Part shown: positions 36,506-45,798 of the stretch, one piece after another
Position numbering within the stretch: position 1 is the stretch's first letter
How the letters are laid out: the number at the start of each line of letters is the position of its first letter
Source of the DNA: an uncultured Bacteroidia bacterium
Lineage (GTDB): Bacteria > Bacteroidota > Bacteroidia > J057 > CALLMJ01
DNA length: 64,000 bases
Reading direction: 5' to 3'
Assembly: GCA_938005475.1 (NCBI GenBank)
Contig: CALLNY010000018.1
Location: 1-64,000 of the forward strand
The notes under the pieces: generated by a model
Seen by the model: the letters and a program-made list of their open reading frames with translations, nothing else
Told to the model about the DNA's origin: nothing
Database searches by the model: none
Position numbers and translations under genes: made by a program

Positions 36506-37601
36506 AAAAACTGCAGGTATTTACGTACATATCCCTTTTTGTCATAAAGCTTGTTCTTATTGTGATTTTTATTTTTCCGTACAAAAAAAATACATTCCGA
36601 CTTTTATAGATGCCATTTTAAAAGAAATCGAACTAAGAAAAGATTTTTTTCAAAATCAAGAAATTATACAGACCTTGTACCTGGGTGGAGGTACTCCTAG
36701 TATTTTACATCTATCACATTTAAATAAAATTTATTCAAGAATTTTAAATAATTTTAAAAATTTAAAATTACAAGAAGTTACAATAGAAGCAAATCCTGAA
36801 GATATAACGTTAGAGAAACTTCATTTTTGGCAAGCCATCGGTATTAATAGAATTAGTTTAGGGGTACAGAGTATTCATGAAGAGGAATTACAATTCATGA
36901 AAAGAAATCATACTAATAATCAAACACTTCAAGCATTAGAACTAATAAATAAAAGTGATATAAATAATTTTAACATAGATATAATTTACGGACTACCTAA
37001 TAGTAGCATTTCCAAATTAGAGAAAACGCTTCAAACCCTTATAACCTTTAATCCAACTCATTTCTCTTGTTATGCTTTAACCATTGAACCTAATACTTTA
37101 TTAAACCATCAGTATCAAAAAAAACAATTTCATATCATAGAAGAACATTATTTACAACAGTACGATTTTATTGTAAAATATTTGGATAGTTATGGTTACC
37201 ATCGTTATGAACTTTCCAATTTTGCTAAAACTGGCTATATTTCTCTACATAACTCCTCCTACTGGAAACATAATCCTTATTTAGGATTAGGACCTTCAGC
37301 CCATAGTTTGTATGATAAGCAAAGATCCGCTAATATTGCTAATTTACATCAATATTCAGAAAAATTACATTCTAATGAACTACCTATTGCTTTTTATGAA
37401 AAATTAAATAGCGAGCAAATTCACATAGAAGAAATTATGTTTGCTATTCGTCAGAATCTGGGTATCAAAGTACACGATTTACCAGAAAATTTACTTTTAG
37501 ATTGGTATAAAAAGGAATACATCTATTTAGAAAATAACAAAATATTTTTTACCAATAAAGGTTTAATGTTATCAGATTCCTTAATTTTGTATCTGATTTA
37601 A
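36483..37601 (+). CDS. hemW: Radical SAM heme chaperone HemW
   Basis: A 372-residue radical SAM protein. The cluster motif is CHKACSYC (CxxxCxxC) preceded by GIYVHIPF, with LYLGGGTPSIL, EANPEDIT and NRISLGVQSIHEEELQFMKRNH following as in HemN/HemW proteins. The HemN-type C-terminal domain is present (IEEIMFAIRQNLGI), but the N-terminal extension that confers coproporphyrinogen oxidase activity in HemN is absent, so heme transfer to respiratory enzymes is the likelier role. The track's TTG start at 36480 is one codon upstream of the preferred ATG. Confidence 0.92.
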   Translation: MKVGEDPKKTAGIYVHIPFCHKACSYCDFYFSVQKKYIPTFIDAILKEIELRKDFFQNQEIIQTLYLGGGTPSILHLSHLNKIYSRILNNFKNLKLQEVTIEANPEDITLEKLHFWQAIGINRISLGVQSIHEEELQFMKRNHTNNQTLQALELINKSDINNFNIDIIYGLPNSSISKLEKTLQTLITFNPTHFSCYALTIEPNTLLNHQYQKKQFHIIEEHYLQQYDFIVKYLDSYGYHRYELSNFAKTGYISLHNSSYWKHNPYLGLGPSAHSLYDKQRSANIANLHQYSEKLHSNELPIAFYEKLNSEQIHIEEIMFAIRQNLGIKVHDLPENLLLDWYKKEYIYLENNKIFFTNKGLMLSDSLILYLI

Positions 37602-37609
37602 TAAAATAT

Positions 37610-39022
37610 ATGGGACGCTTTTTTGTTTTAAATGAAATGGATTTAGTGATGGGTCCCGTCTGGTTTTTTTTAATTATTTTAATTGCTTTCATTATCAGAG
37701 AAACAACCATTAAAGATAATGAAATAAAAAAATACTTTTTACCCGGTTTAATAGTAAAGCTTATTGGAGCAATAGGTGTTTGTTTAGTTTATCAGTTTTA
37801 TTACGATCCAAGGGCAGGTGGTGATACTATAGCATACTATTTGACCAGTAGTGGTATGTATAATGCTTTCTGGAAGGATCCTTTAGTCTATTTTTATTTA
37901 ATTTTTATACCTGAAATACCCAAACAAGATTTCTTATTTCAAAATTATGAATTCTATTATACTTATTGTCGTTCAATGCCTTATTTTTTCAATTTCTCCG
38001 CCTATAATGTAGCTCGTTTAGCTGGAGTGGTTTCCTTGCCTGCTTTTAATTCCTACATTGCCATGTCCTTACTTTTTGCCGCTATTTCTTATATTGGTGT
38101 TTGGCATTTTTATCGTGTTTTCTTATACTATTTCCCAAAATTACATAAACAATTCGCAATTGCTATTTTATTTATACCTTCTGTTTTCTTTTGGGGTTCT
38201 GGAATACTCAAAGATACTATAACTTTTGCAAGCCTTGGTATGATTACCTATAACCTCTTTGCAATTTTTATCCTGCGAAAAAATATCCCATTAAACATAA
38301 TCATTTTTATTTATTGTGCTTTTTTAATCATCAAAATCAAAGCTTACATTCTTTTTTCTTATTTACCACTTTCCTTCTTTTGGTTATTCCCAGATGCACT
38401 TAACAATCTTGCGTCAAAAAGATTTCGTTTTATCATTAAGCCTTTAGTTTATGGAATAACCTTCACCATGCTTCCATTTTCTCTAACTATCTTGGGACAA
38501 TTCAATCAAAAATTTTCCGCAGAAAATGTACTAGAATCTGCCAAAGTACACCAAACAGACCTTAAACAAGACATTTATTACCATGGAGCAGGAAGAACAG
38601 GTTCTAGATTTGATATTGGATACTTTGATGGAAGTTTTTCTAGCTTTGTTCAAGTTGCTCCACAAGCCGTTATTGCTACCTTCTTTAGACCTTTTTTATG
38701 GGAAGCTAATAACCCTGTTATGCTGCTAGCCGCTTTAGAATCCCTATGGATGACCTACCTTTTCTTAAATATTTTAATCAAATTTGGTTTTAAAGGATTT
38801 TATTATGCGCTTAAAAACAATCCATTCATTCAATTTGGTTTCATTTATGCCTTATCTTTTGGATTTTTTGTAGGATTTACTACGCCCGTGTTCGGTTCAT
38901 TAGTTAGATATAAAATACCCGCTTTACCTTTCTTCGTCGCTTCTCTCTATGCTGTTACTTATTATGCTCAAGAAAATTATGACCCTAATTACCTTAAATC
39001 TCCTCAAAACACCATTAACTAA
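37610..39022 (+). CDS. Polytopic membrane protein of unknown function (glycan polymerase/GT-C-like)
   Basis: I cannot name this 470-residue protein. It has about ten to eleven transmembrane helices and one periplasm-facing loop with GGDTIAYYLTSSGMY. The phrase LFIPSVFFWGSGILKDTITFASLG occupies a central helix-loop, a pattern I associate with uncharacterised Bacteroidota membrane proteins related to EpsG/Wzy-like polysaccharide polymerases. It starts eight bases after hemW and its 3' end overlaps the next membrane-protein gene. A role in surface glycan assembly is an inference from topology and the neighbouring GT-C-like genes. Confidence 0.65.
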   Translation: MGRFFVLNEMDLVMGPVWFFLIILIAFIIRETTIKDNEIKKYFLPGLIVKLIGAIGVCLVYQFYYDPRAGGDTIAYYLTSSGMYNAFWKDPLVYFYLIFIPEIPKQDFLFQNYEFYYTYCRSMPYFFNFSAYNVARLAGVVSLPAFNSYIAMSLLFAAISYIGVWHFYRVFLYYFPKLHKQFAIAILFIPSVFFWGSGILKDTITFASLGMITYNLFAIFILRKNIPLNIIIFIYCAFLIIKIKAYILFSYLPLSFFWLFPDALNNLASKRFRFIIKPLVYGITFTMLPFSLTILGQFNQKFSAENVLESAKVHQTDLKQDIYYHGAGRTGSRFDIGYFDGSFSSFVQVAPQAVIATFFRPFLWEANNPVMLLAALESLWMTYLFLNILIKFGFKGFYYALKNNPFIQFGFIYALSFGFFVGFTTPVFGSLVRYKIPALPFFVASLYAVTYYAQENYDPNYLKSPQNTIN

Positions 39023-40376
39023 ACAATTTCTCCTTATTATTGTACTTTTTTTAGCCTCTTTATGGATTGTTCTACCTGAGAAACAGCAACCCATCGGTAA
39101 ACGCCATCAAGACCTCATCGCTCACCAACTTATTACCTATAATCTATGGAACCAATTCGGATTCTCTCACTACCATGGTGGACTAATTTTAACTTACCCC
39201 AACCCTGGTGATTTACATCTCAAGGCAGACCCTCTCCAAACCGCTAAAAACTCCAAAGGTGAATTTTTTTACTGCTCCTATCCCCCTTTTACTTTTTATT
39301 CTACCTACTTCATACTAAAAATTTTTCATCTCCCTATTGATGAGTTTAGTATTTACTCAATTGCCTCATTTTTCTTATTCCTCAATATCATTGCATTGTT
39401 CCTTATCTTCAAGGAATATGCCTTTTTACCTATAACCTCTTATCTATTTCTACCTAATGTTTTATGGTTTCATCACAACGTATGGTTTGTCGATATCCAA
39501 GTCATTACTTTTATTCTTTGGGCTTTTTACTTTTCCATGAAATCGCTTACAGGTTTCCTAATCTGCATTTTTGGAGCTTGCTTTACAGAATGGTGGGGAA
39601 TCCTATTTGCTTTATCCTTCTTATTCTACCTCAAATTCCTAAATTACAAAAAAAATTCATTCAATATATTACCCATTGGAAAGGCTATTGTCAATAATCC
39701 TTACTATCCTATCCTAATCCTTATCACAGTCGCATCTGCATTTTCTTTATTTCTAACTATCAACATCTTATCTACCGGAACAGAATTTTTTAGCGGAATC
39801 TATGAAAGATTTATTGTAAGATTCGGTATTGATAACCAACAAAAGGACTATTTTTCAAGATTTCAACTCAAAACTTATATCTTCATTACCTGGTACTACT
39901 TGCGTAATTATTTACCTATTACTTCCCTAATTACAACACTTTACCTATGGTTTTCTTTTAAAAACCATAAAAATTTAATTAACTTTTTATTTACATTAAG
40001 CCCCTTATGGCTCTCCATATTCCTACATCATCTTATTCTAATCAATTGGACTGCCGTTCATGATTTCTCTGTACTTAAATCTTCTATCCTAATTCCTTTT
40101 GGCGTTTTCTTTATTATTAAAATAATACCCCCCCACAAAAAATGGATACTCTTTATCAATTTTGCAATCTTTATTTCTAGCCAAATATACTTGTACTTTA
40201 AACACTCTAACGTAGAAAGAAATACCCATTATCAGAAAATAGCTTCTTGCATCAAAACTCATTATAAACTAAACGAAGTAGCTAAAGCTAATTATTTTAA
40301 TCAACCAATCACTTACTTATGGTGGAAAGCAGAAAGAAACGTTGTACGGGATAGTATGGTCTATCAATGTAAATAA
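38979..40376 (+). CDS. Polytopic membrane protein of unknown function, GT-C-like
   Basis: About 465 residues with ten or so transmembrane helices. Three in-frame ATGs are possible (38949, 38964, 38979); I prefer 38979 (MTLITLNLLKTPLTKQ), which keeps a short cytoplasmic tail before the first helix and reduces overlap with the upstream gene to 44 bases. The first extracytoplasmic loop (residues about 30-95) contains RHQDLIAHQLITYNLW, YHGGLILTYPNPGDLH and EFFYCSYPPFTFY, a long loop in the position where lipid-phosphate-sugar GT-C enzymes keep their catalytic acid. No family-level match can be claimed. A hairpin terminator follows. Confidence 0.6.
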   Translation: MTLITLNLLKTPLTKQFLLIIVLFLASLWIVLPEKQQPIGKRHQDLIAHQLITYNLWNQFGFSHYHGGLILTYPNPGDLHLKADPLQTAKNSKGEFFYCSYPPFTFYSTYFILKIFHLPIDEFSIYSIASFFLFLNIIALFLIFKEYAFLPITSYLFLPNVLWFHHNVWFVDIQVITFILWAFYFSMKSLTGFLICIFGACFTEWWGILFALSFLFYLKFLNYKKNSFNILPIGKAIVNNPYYPILILITVASAFSLFLTINILSTGTEFFSGIYERFIVRFGIDNQQKDYFSRFQLKTYIFITWYYLRNYLPITSLITTLYLWFSFKNHKNLINFLFTLSPLWLSIFLHHLILINWTAVHDFSVLKSSILIPFGVFFIIKIIPPHKKWILFINFAIFISSQIYLYFKHSNVERNTHYQKIASCIKTHYKLNEVAKANYFNQPITYLWWKAERNVVRDSMVYQCK

Positions 40377-40409
40377 AAATCCACCTTCTAATTTTACAAA
40401 GGCGGATTT
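40377..40409. terminator. Bidirectional terminator between the membrane-protein operon and nuoM
   Basis: AAATCCACC...GGCGGATTT forms a nine-base stem with one mismatch and a 15-base loop in the 57-base gap between two converging genes, with A- and T-rich flanks on either side. Confidence 0.6.
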
Positions 40410-40433
40410 CTAAACTTTTTGTATTTCTTGAAA

Positions 40434-42068
40434 TTAATTTAAACCTAACGAAGGAACTGCAATTTTAGATTGAAATACAGTCTGCACTATTACATCGGAA
40501 CTTTTTCCAATTTCTGATAAAAAAGGCGTCGCATGAAAACCAATAATAAACATTAAAAGAACAAGTGGTAACAATACCCCTATTTCACTTCTACTTAAAT
40601 CAGAAATTCCATGATTTTCTTTATGAATAATCTCTCCAAACATGACCCTTCTGAACATCCATAACATATAAACAGCCGCAATAATTACACCCGTTGTACT
40701 AATAACCACTATCCCATTAGACACGTAATTAGATTTGAAAGCTCCCAATAAAATCAGAAATTCACCCACAAAACCATTCAATCCAGGAAGACCCACCGAA
40801 GCTAATGTGGAAAGCATGAACATTAAAGTAAAAGTGGGCACTACTGCCGATATCCCTTGATATTTCTCTATTAATCGTGTATGCGTTCTGTCGTACATCA
40901 TACCTACTAAAAAGAACAAAGCAGGAGTAGAAATACCATGATTTATCATCTGAAGAATTGCACCACGCATCGCCTCATTATTAAACGAAAAAATACCTAT
41001 CACAATAAAACCCATATGCGCCACAGAAGAATAGGCTACCAACTTTTTCATATCAGGTTGTACCATCGCCGCCATCCCACCATAAATAATTCCTATCATC
41101 CCTAACCAACACATCGTACTTGCATAATATACCGATGCCGCAGGAAATAAAGGTAAACAAAATCTTACCAAACCATAAGTACCCATTTTTAATAATACCC
41201 CTGCTAAAATCACAGAACCTGCCGTAGGAGCCTGCGTGTGTGCGTCCGGCAACCACGTATGCAACGGAAACACTGGAACTTTAATCAAAAAACTTAACGC
41301 AAACGCTAAAAATAACCACTTCTCTACCCCAAATGGACTATATCCATTACTAGATAACCATGCTTGTATTTGTGTATAACCCTTTGTTATCGCAATAAAA
41401 TCCGTTGTAAATGTACCATTTTTTAATGCATTTCCCGCTATATAACCCAAAAATAATATCGCCACTAACATCACAAAAGAACCTACCAACGTGTACAAAA
41501 AAAATTTAACCGCCGCATAAACCCTCGCCTGTACTTCTCTCCCTAATACCACCTGTGTTCCCTTACTACCCCACATACCAATCAAAAAATACATCGGAAT
41601 TAGTCCCAATTCAAAAAAGATATAAAACACTATTAAATCCAATGACAGAAATACCCCTAAAACCCCCACCTCTAATAAAAGCAACATAGAGTAGTAAGCC
41701 TTGACTTTGTCATCAATAGCATTCATAGAATACCATATGGACAAAACAAAAAGGAAAGTAGTCAATAACACTAAATAAATTGATACTCCATCTACTCCTG
41801 TAATAAAATTAACATCATAATAAATATATCCCAAATTAGCCTTTAACCAAACATATGCAGATTTAAATACATAATCTCCCGCCGCATCTATTGTGCTATG
41901 TTTTTGATACTCATAATAAATAAAGACTGATAATAAAAAAGTTAGGATTGTAATGACTAATGCAATATATTTTGCCTGATGTTTTCCTAACACCAATATA
42001 AAAGGTACACCTACAATAGGCAAAAATATAAGAACGTTTAATAGTAAACTAACGGTTTCTTTTTCCAT
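40434..42068 (-). CDS. nuoM: NADH-quinone oxidoreductase subunit M
   Basis: Antiporter-like membrane subunit of respiratory complex I, 544 residues with about fourteen helices. Conserved charged positions are present: the TM5 glutamate in FYIFFELGLIPMYFLIG and the lysine and histidine in FLIKVPVFPLHTWLPDAHTQAPTAGSVILAGVLLKMGTYG. The protein is full length. What is odd is that it is alone: nuoL and nuoN, which flank nuoM in nearly all nuo operons, are missing, and both sides are unrelated genes. It has its own TATCTTTG box 24 bases upstream. Being a stray extra NuoM-like subunit rather than the sole copy cannot be excluded. Confidence 0.94.
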   Translation of the reverse strand: MEKETVSLLLNVLIFLPIVGVPFILVLGKHQAKYIALVITILTFLLSVFIYYEYQKHSTIDAAGDYVFKSAYVWLKANLGYIYYDVNFITGVDGVSIYLVLLTTFLFVLSIWYSMNAIDDKVKAYYSMLLLLEVGVLGVFLSLDLIVFYIFFELGLIPMYFLIGMWGSKGTQVVLGREVQARVYAAVKFFLYTLVGSFVMLVAILFLGYIAGNALKNGTFTTDFIAITKGYTQIQAWLSSNGYSPFGVEKWLFLAFALSFLIKVPVFPLHTWLPDAHTQAPTAGSVILAGVLLKMGTYGLVRFCLPLFPAASVYYASTMCWLGMIGIIYGGMAAMVQPDMKKLVAYSSVAHMGFIVIGIFSFNNEAMRGAILQMINHGISTPALFFLVGMMYDRTHTRLIEKYQGISAVVPTFTLMFMLSTLASVGLPGLNGFVGEFLILLGAFKSNYVSNGIVVISTTGVIIAAVYMLWMFRRVMFGEIIHKENHGISDLSRSEIGVLLPLVLLMFIIGFHATPFLSEIGKSSDVIVQTVFQSKIAVPSLGLN

Positions 42069-42092
42069 TTACAATACCAAAATTTCAATGGG

Positions 42093-42100
42093 CAAAGATA
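42093..42100 (-). promoter_or_regulatory. Predicted -7 promoter box TATCTTTG (nuoM)
   Basis: Minus-strand TATCTTTG, 24 bases upstream of the nuoM ATG. It indicates that nuoM is transcribed on its own. Confidence 0.6.
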
Positions 42101-42182
42101 AATACATTTGATTTTGATTTCCTAATTTTTTTTGTAAAATTTTTATCCCTCAAACAAATTCATTTATTATATAAAAGTTTTC

Positions 42183-42190
42183 TATTTTTG
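42183..42190 (+). promoter_or_regulatory. Predicted -7 promoter box TATTTTTG
   Basis: TATTTTTG 15 bases before the ATG at 42206. Confidence 0.6.
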
Positions 42191-42205
42191 CATGCCTAAA
42201 CCAAT

Positions 42206-42799
42206 ATGAAATCATTATTATTTGTACTCTACCAATTTTCTTTTTTAAGCTTGATGGCTCAATTTCAACTCGGAACCTACGTCTCGGATAAAACTAAAGA
42301 AATTTTGGTCATTCACCATCAGGATAGCTTAATGCTTCTAAATCCCAAAACTAAAAAAATATTTATAAAAAAAGAACCTCTCTTCTATACAAGTTCTGAC
42401 AATAAAGACACGCTAAAATTAACTATTATTGGAGACCTAATCAAAGACAATTACCTCGGCATAAGAGCATCTGATAACCCTAAAAGAATGTTTGATTTTT
42501 TTGATGAAAATACCAAAGCCGCTTATAGTTATATGTATTTCATTAAAGAAAACTTAAATACTTCTTTCACAAACTTTGAAACAGGACATATTATAAAAAT
42601 TGATGTTTCTAAAAATTCTTTTACCCTAAAAACAAACTCTAAAAAAGAATCTAACTATAAAATCTATACTATTGACTATCCCAACCACAAAATCGTTATT
42701 TGGAATAATAAAAAGCAAAAAGAAGAAATCCTTTTCAAACTAGCCTATAGAAGTATTATCCTTGAATATAAAGGAAAAAAATACCATCTCTCCGAATGA
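42206..42799 (+). CDS. Exported protein of unknown function
   Basis: I do not recognise this 197-residue protein. A signal peptide is plausible at MKSLLFVLYQFSFLSLMAQ. The rest is rich in lysine, isoleucine and tyrosine, predicted all-beta (SDKTKEILVIHHQDSLMLLN, NFETGHIIKIDVSKNSFTLK, YKIYTIDYPNHKIVIWNN), and ends YRSIILEYKGKKYHLSE. This resembles a small periplasmic beta-sandwich. Its stop overlaps the start of the next gene (ATGA), so the two form a pair. Confidence 0.7.
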   Translation: MKSLLFVLYQFSFLSLMAQFQLGTYVSDKTKEILVIHHQDSLMLLNPKTKKIFIKKEPLFYTSSDNKDTLKLTIIGDLIKDNYLGIRASDNPKRMFDFFDENTKAAYSYMYFIKENLNTSFTNFETGHIIKIDVSKNSFTLKTNSKKESNYKIYTIDYPNHKIVIWNNKKQKEEILFKLAYRSIILEYKGKKYHLSE

Positions 42800-44007
42800 C
42801 TTCTTTTTACCCAACAATTAAAATATATAGTTTTATCATTTTAGGACTCCTATTATTGCGTTGTCAATCTAATTTACCTTCTAAACAAGAAGTTCTTTTA
42901 GAAAATTTTATTCGTTCCATACCCAAAGAAGAACGAACGGTTTTCCAAAACTATCGTCGTATATGGCTTTATTTAGCGAATACTTTCGCAAACGGTGATT
43001 TACCCTCGCATGATAACTTTTATTCTCTATTCCATTACAATATAAACGAAGAGAAATTCCTATTAAGAAAAATGCTCACCAAAGATTCCTTATGGAACCC
43101 CTATGCTATTGAATGTTTAGATACCCTAATCAAAAGCCAGTATCAACAAAATAACTATCAATCCGCAGGTCTAAAACTTGAATTTCAATATTCTGAAACT
43201 GACAGCGGTAGTAAATATAATAGCCGATTTAAAGGAATTATTCACTACGCCAATACTTCTAAATATGTTCAAAAAGATTACTTCCCTAAATATGTCCATG
43301 AAATTTACCCTATTCCTTTGATGTTAGATCTTACCGCTCCTAAAAAAGCCAAAACTTTTTTCTTCGTAGATTTTGATGAAGTTCAAGCATTAGACTCCAT
43401 TTATAATGAATTTGCGTTCCAAATTTTATATAATGTTCGTTGGTTTTCACAACCTTTAATGGATACTATCCTATTCCGTAAATTTATTCCTTTTGAAGAA
43501 AAAAATATCTTTTTACAAGAGTACTATCGCATCGTCAAATTACAACAAATGTGCAATATGCCTGAAGAAGACTGGCAACACCGCTCCGTTAGACCCGTCC
43601 TTGATGCGCTTATCATTATTCTTGCCAAACAATTATTTGAACATCCTAATCCGTGGGAAATTACAGGTTTAAGCCCTGAACTTATTCATTTAGGTTTTAT
43701 TACCCTCGCAAACCAATGGACTAACATAAGCCCCTGGCTTCATCATTATATTTCCTCCTCTTTACAAAATATCTTTCATTTCTATTATCCCGAATCTCAA
43801 ATTATTCTAAAACTTCCCGCAGGAAAAAACAGTATCAGAAGAAAATCTAACGCAGAACCCATCCTTATTGCCCCTATCAAACTTATTTACAAACACCCCA
43901 AACAACCTATTCAAGAAATATGGATATCTTTGCCCATCACCCCAAAAAATTACCCAACCTTAAAAATCCTAAAAAAAAAATTTCATACTCTATCTCCTAA
44001 TCGCTAA
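42796..44007 (+). CDS. Predicted lipoprotein of unknown function
   Basis: A 403-residue protein with an N-terminal hydrophobic segment ending in a lipobox-like LLLLRC (cysteine at about residue 23), so it is probably a lipoprotein. The body is alpha/beta with many aromatic residues, for example FYSLFHYNINEEKFLLRKML and HPNPWEITGLSPELIHLG, and has no cysteine or histidine metal motif and no named domain that I can identify. It is translationally coupled to the preceding exported protein. Function unknown. Confidence 0.68.
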   Translation: MTSFYPTIKIYSFIILGLLLLRCQSNLPSKQEVLLENFIRSIPKEERTVFQNYRRIWLYLANTFANGDLPSHDNFYSLFHYNINEEKFLLRKMLTKDSLWNPYAIECLDTLIKSQYQQNNYQSAGLKLEFQYSETDSGSKYNSRFKGIIHYANTSKYVQKDYFPKYVHEIYPIPLMLDLTAPKKAKTFFFVDFDEVQALDSIYNEFAFQILYNVRWFSQPLMDTILFRKFIPFEEKNIFLQEYYRIVKLQQMCNMPEEDWQHRSVRPVLDALIIILAKQLFEHPNPWEITGLSPELIHLGFITLANQWTNISPWLHHYISSSLQNIFHFYYPESQIILKLPAGKNSIRRKSNAEPILIAPIKLIYKHPKQPIQEIWISLPITPKNYPTLKILKKKFHTLSPNR

Positions 44008-44040
44008 TAATTTTTTTATCTATGTATACCTTGAATTCAT

Positions 44041-44048
44041 TATTTTTG
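44041..44048 (+). promoter_or_regulatory. Predicted -7 promoter box TATTTTTG, leaderless spacing
   Basis: TATTTTTG, then tctat, then the ATG at 44054. The five-base gap predicts a leaderless mRNA. Confidence 0.65.
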
Positions 44049-44053
44049 TCTAT

Positions 44054-45673
44054 ATGAAATCTCATTCCCTTCACTCATCCAACCTTTATAAACTTTTGCT
44101 TTTTCTTCTAATAGCTGTTATTGCTTCATGGGGGTATAATTTTGGCAGAGGAGACCAAGCCGAGATCATTCCTTATGCTATGTATCTGAACGGAAAATGG
44201 ACTAAAAACTTACCTCTTTTCATACAAAATATCCAATCTTATTTTCCCAATGAACGTTTTGCTATTGCTTATTTAATCGCTTTGTGGGGAGACTATATTC
44301 CCTACGGTGTCCTTTTATTGCATCTGGTTACTACTTTTTACTTGTTGTTAGGAATTTACCAAATAGCCCAATTTTTTTTAAAAGACTATCTTGCCTTTTG
44401 CGTCGTTTGGTTAATAATGTTACCGTTATGGGGAGTTAACTGGGGTGGTAATGAGTTGTATTACAATAACTTTCAAGCATCCACCCTATCCAAAACCATT
44501 GCTACCTGGGGCATATATTACTTCCTAAAAAATCACTTTTCCAAAGCCTTTTATTTTTTCCTGTTTGCTACAATTTTTCATCTCCTTGCTGGTTTACAAA
44601 TTGGATTTCTGTTATTCGGTAGTTATGTATTCCCAAACCTCCTACAACAAAAAAAATTCCCCCAAATTTACCTTTCACAAGTCCTATTTTTTTTATTTGC
44701 TCTAACTTACGCTCTGACCATGAAATTAGATATGGACAGCGGTATGCCCATCCTCTCTGATTTACAATATTTCGAGGCAATGTTCTACTGGAAATTCAAC
44801 GAACATTATGTACCATTAGACGCACCTATTATCGGAATTTTACTCTATTTTTTATCTGTTTTAGCAATGTTGTACTACTTCAAACATCACAAATATCTCA
44901 ATACATTTTTAATGTTACAACTTACAGGTATTTTTATCTATCTCATTGGATTTTATATTTTTAACTCTAATCTAATTACATCCTTACAATGGTTAAAAAC
45001 CACTCTTTGGATAAAACTCTTTGGTATGATTGCTTTTGTAGGAATCTTGGATAATTATTCGAAAAAAGTAAACTTCAGTCGTTGGCTCTTAATTAACATT
45101 TTACTAATTCTTTTAGGGGCTATACTAATATTCAAATTTAATCGAATTTTTTTAGCTTTCGTATCCACAGGTACAATCTTTGCAATTATCCAAAAAAAGC
45201 TTAATGATAAATGGTTGGCAAGCATTTTACTGTTCATATCTTTCTGCGGGATTTACAATGCTCACCAAAGAATACCCCTTGACTTATTCTTTTTAGAAGA
45301 CGATAGCATAAAACTTTGTCGTGAAATTCAAAAAATTTCTGAACCAATGCAAGTAATTGTACCTATTGATTTTACGCATTTAGAAAGCTACTGCGCTAAA
45401 AGTAGTTATGTAAACTTTATTGCAACCCCTAAAAAAAATCAATATTTTGCTGAATACCTCAAAAGAATTCAAGAAGTTTATGGATTAACTCCACATCGTG
45501 CACCAATCAAAAAAGAAAAAGACCAAGCTAAACACCATTATATAAAAAAAAATTGGGAGGATTGGAAAAAATTAAAAGAAAATGGAGCTAGTCATTTAAT
45601 AACAGAAGAAGTTACTTTTGATGGAATAAAGCCTATAATTCAAACAGGCAAATGGTATTTATGGAAACTTTAA
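44054..45673 (+). CDS. Polytopic membrane protein of unknown function, GT-C-like
   Basis: A 539-residue protein with about twelve transmembrane helices (residues 12-410) and a soluble C-terminal domain (about 430-539, QVIVPIDFTHLESYCAKSSYVNF). The first loop contains GRGDQAEIIPYAMYLNG and PNERFAIAYLIALWGDYIP. A conserved-looking histidine and glutamine occur in FHLLAGLQIGFLL. This layout, membrane bundle plus extracytoplasmic tail, is that of GT-C glycosyltransferases and of YfhO-like proteins, but I cannot identify catalytic residues with confidence. It is a single-gene unit with a leaderless promoter. Confidence 0.62.
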   Translation: MKSHSLHSSNLYKLLLFLLIAVIASWGYNFGRGDQAEIIPYAMYLNGKWTKNLPLFIQNIQSYFPNERFAIAYLIALWGDYIPYGVLLLHLVTTFYLLLGIYQIAQFFLKDYLAFCVVWLIMLPLWGVNWGGNELYYNNFQASTLSKTIATWGIYYFLKNHFSKAFYFFLFATIFHLLAGLQIGFLLFGSYVFPNLLQQKKFPQIYLSQVLFFLFALTYALTMKLDMDSGMPILSDLQYFEAMFYWKFNEHYVPLDAPIIGILLYFLSVLAMLYYFKHHKYLNTFLMLQLTGIFIYLIGFYIFNSNLITSLQWLKTTLWIKLFGMIAFVGILDNYSKKVNFSRWLLINILLILLGAILIFKFNRIFLAFVSTGTIFAIIQKKLNDKWLASILLFISFCGIYNAHQRIPLDLFFLEDDSIKLCREIQKISEPMQVIVPIDFTHLESYCAKSSYVNFIATPKKNQYFAEYLKRIQEVYGLTPHRAPIKKEKDQAKHHYIKKNWEDWKKLKENGASHLITEEVTFDGIKPIIQTGKWYLWKL

Positions 45674-45759
45674 TTTCAATATTACAGTTTAATAATTAGG
45701 TAATCAATAAAATACAGAACTTGTTTAAAGAAATATTTTGTGAATAAAAATATTACTTA

Positions 45760-45767
45760 TAAATTTG
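45760..45767 (+). promoter_or_regulatory. Predicted promoter, -7 TAAATTTG with -33 TTTG
   Basis: TAAATTTG at 45760-45767 with TTTG at 45737-45740, 19 bases between. It lies 31 bases upstream of the oxidase subunit III gene, so this operon has a real leader (A-rich: aaaaacaaaaagaaatt). Confidence 0.65.
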
Positions 45768-45798
45768 CAAACAAAATGCATAAAAACAAAAAGAAATT

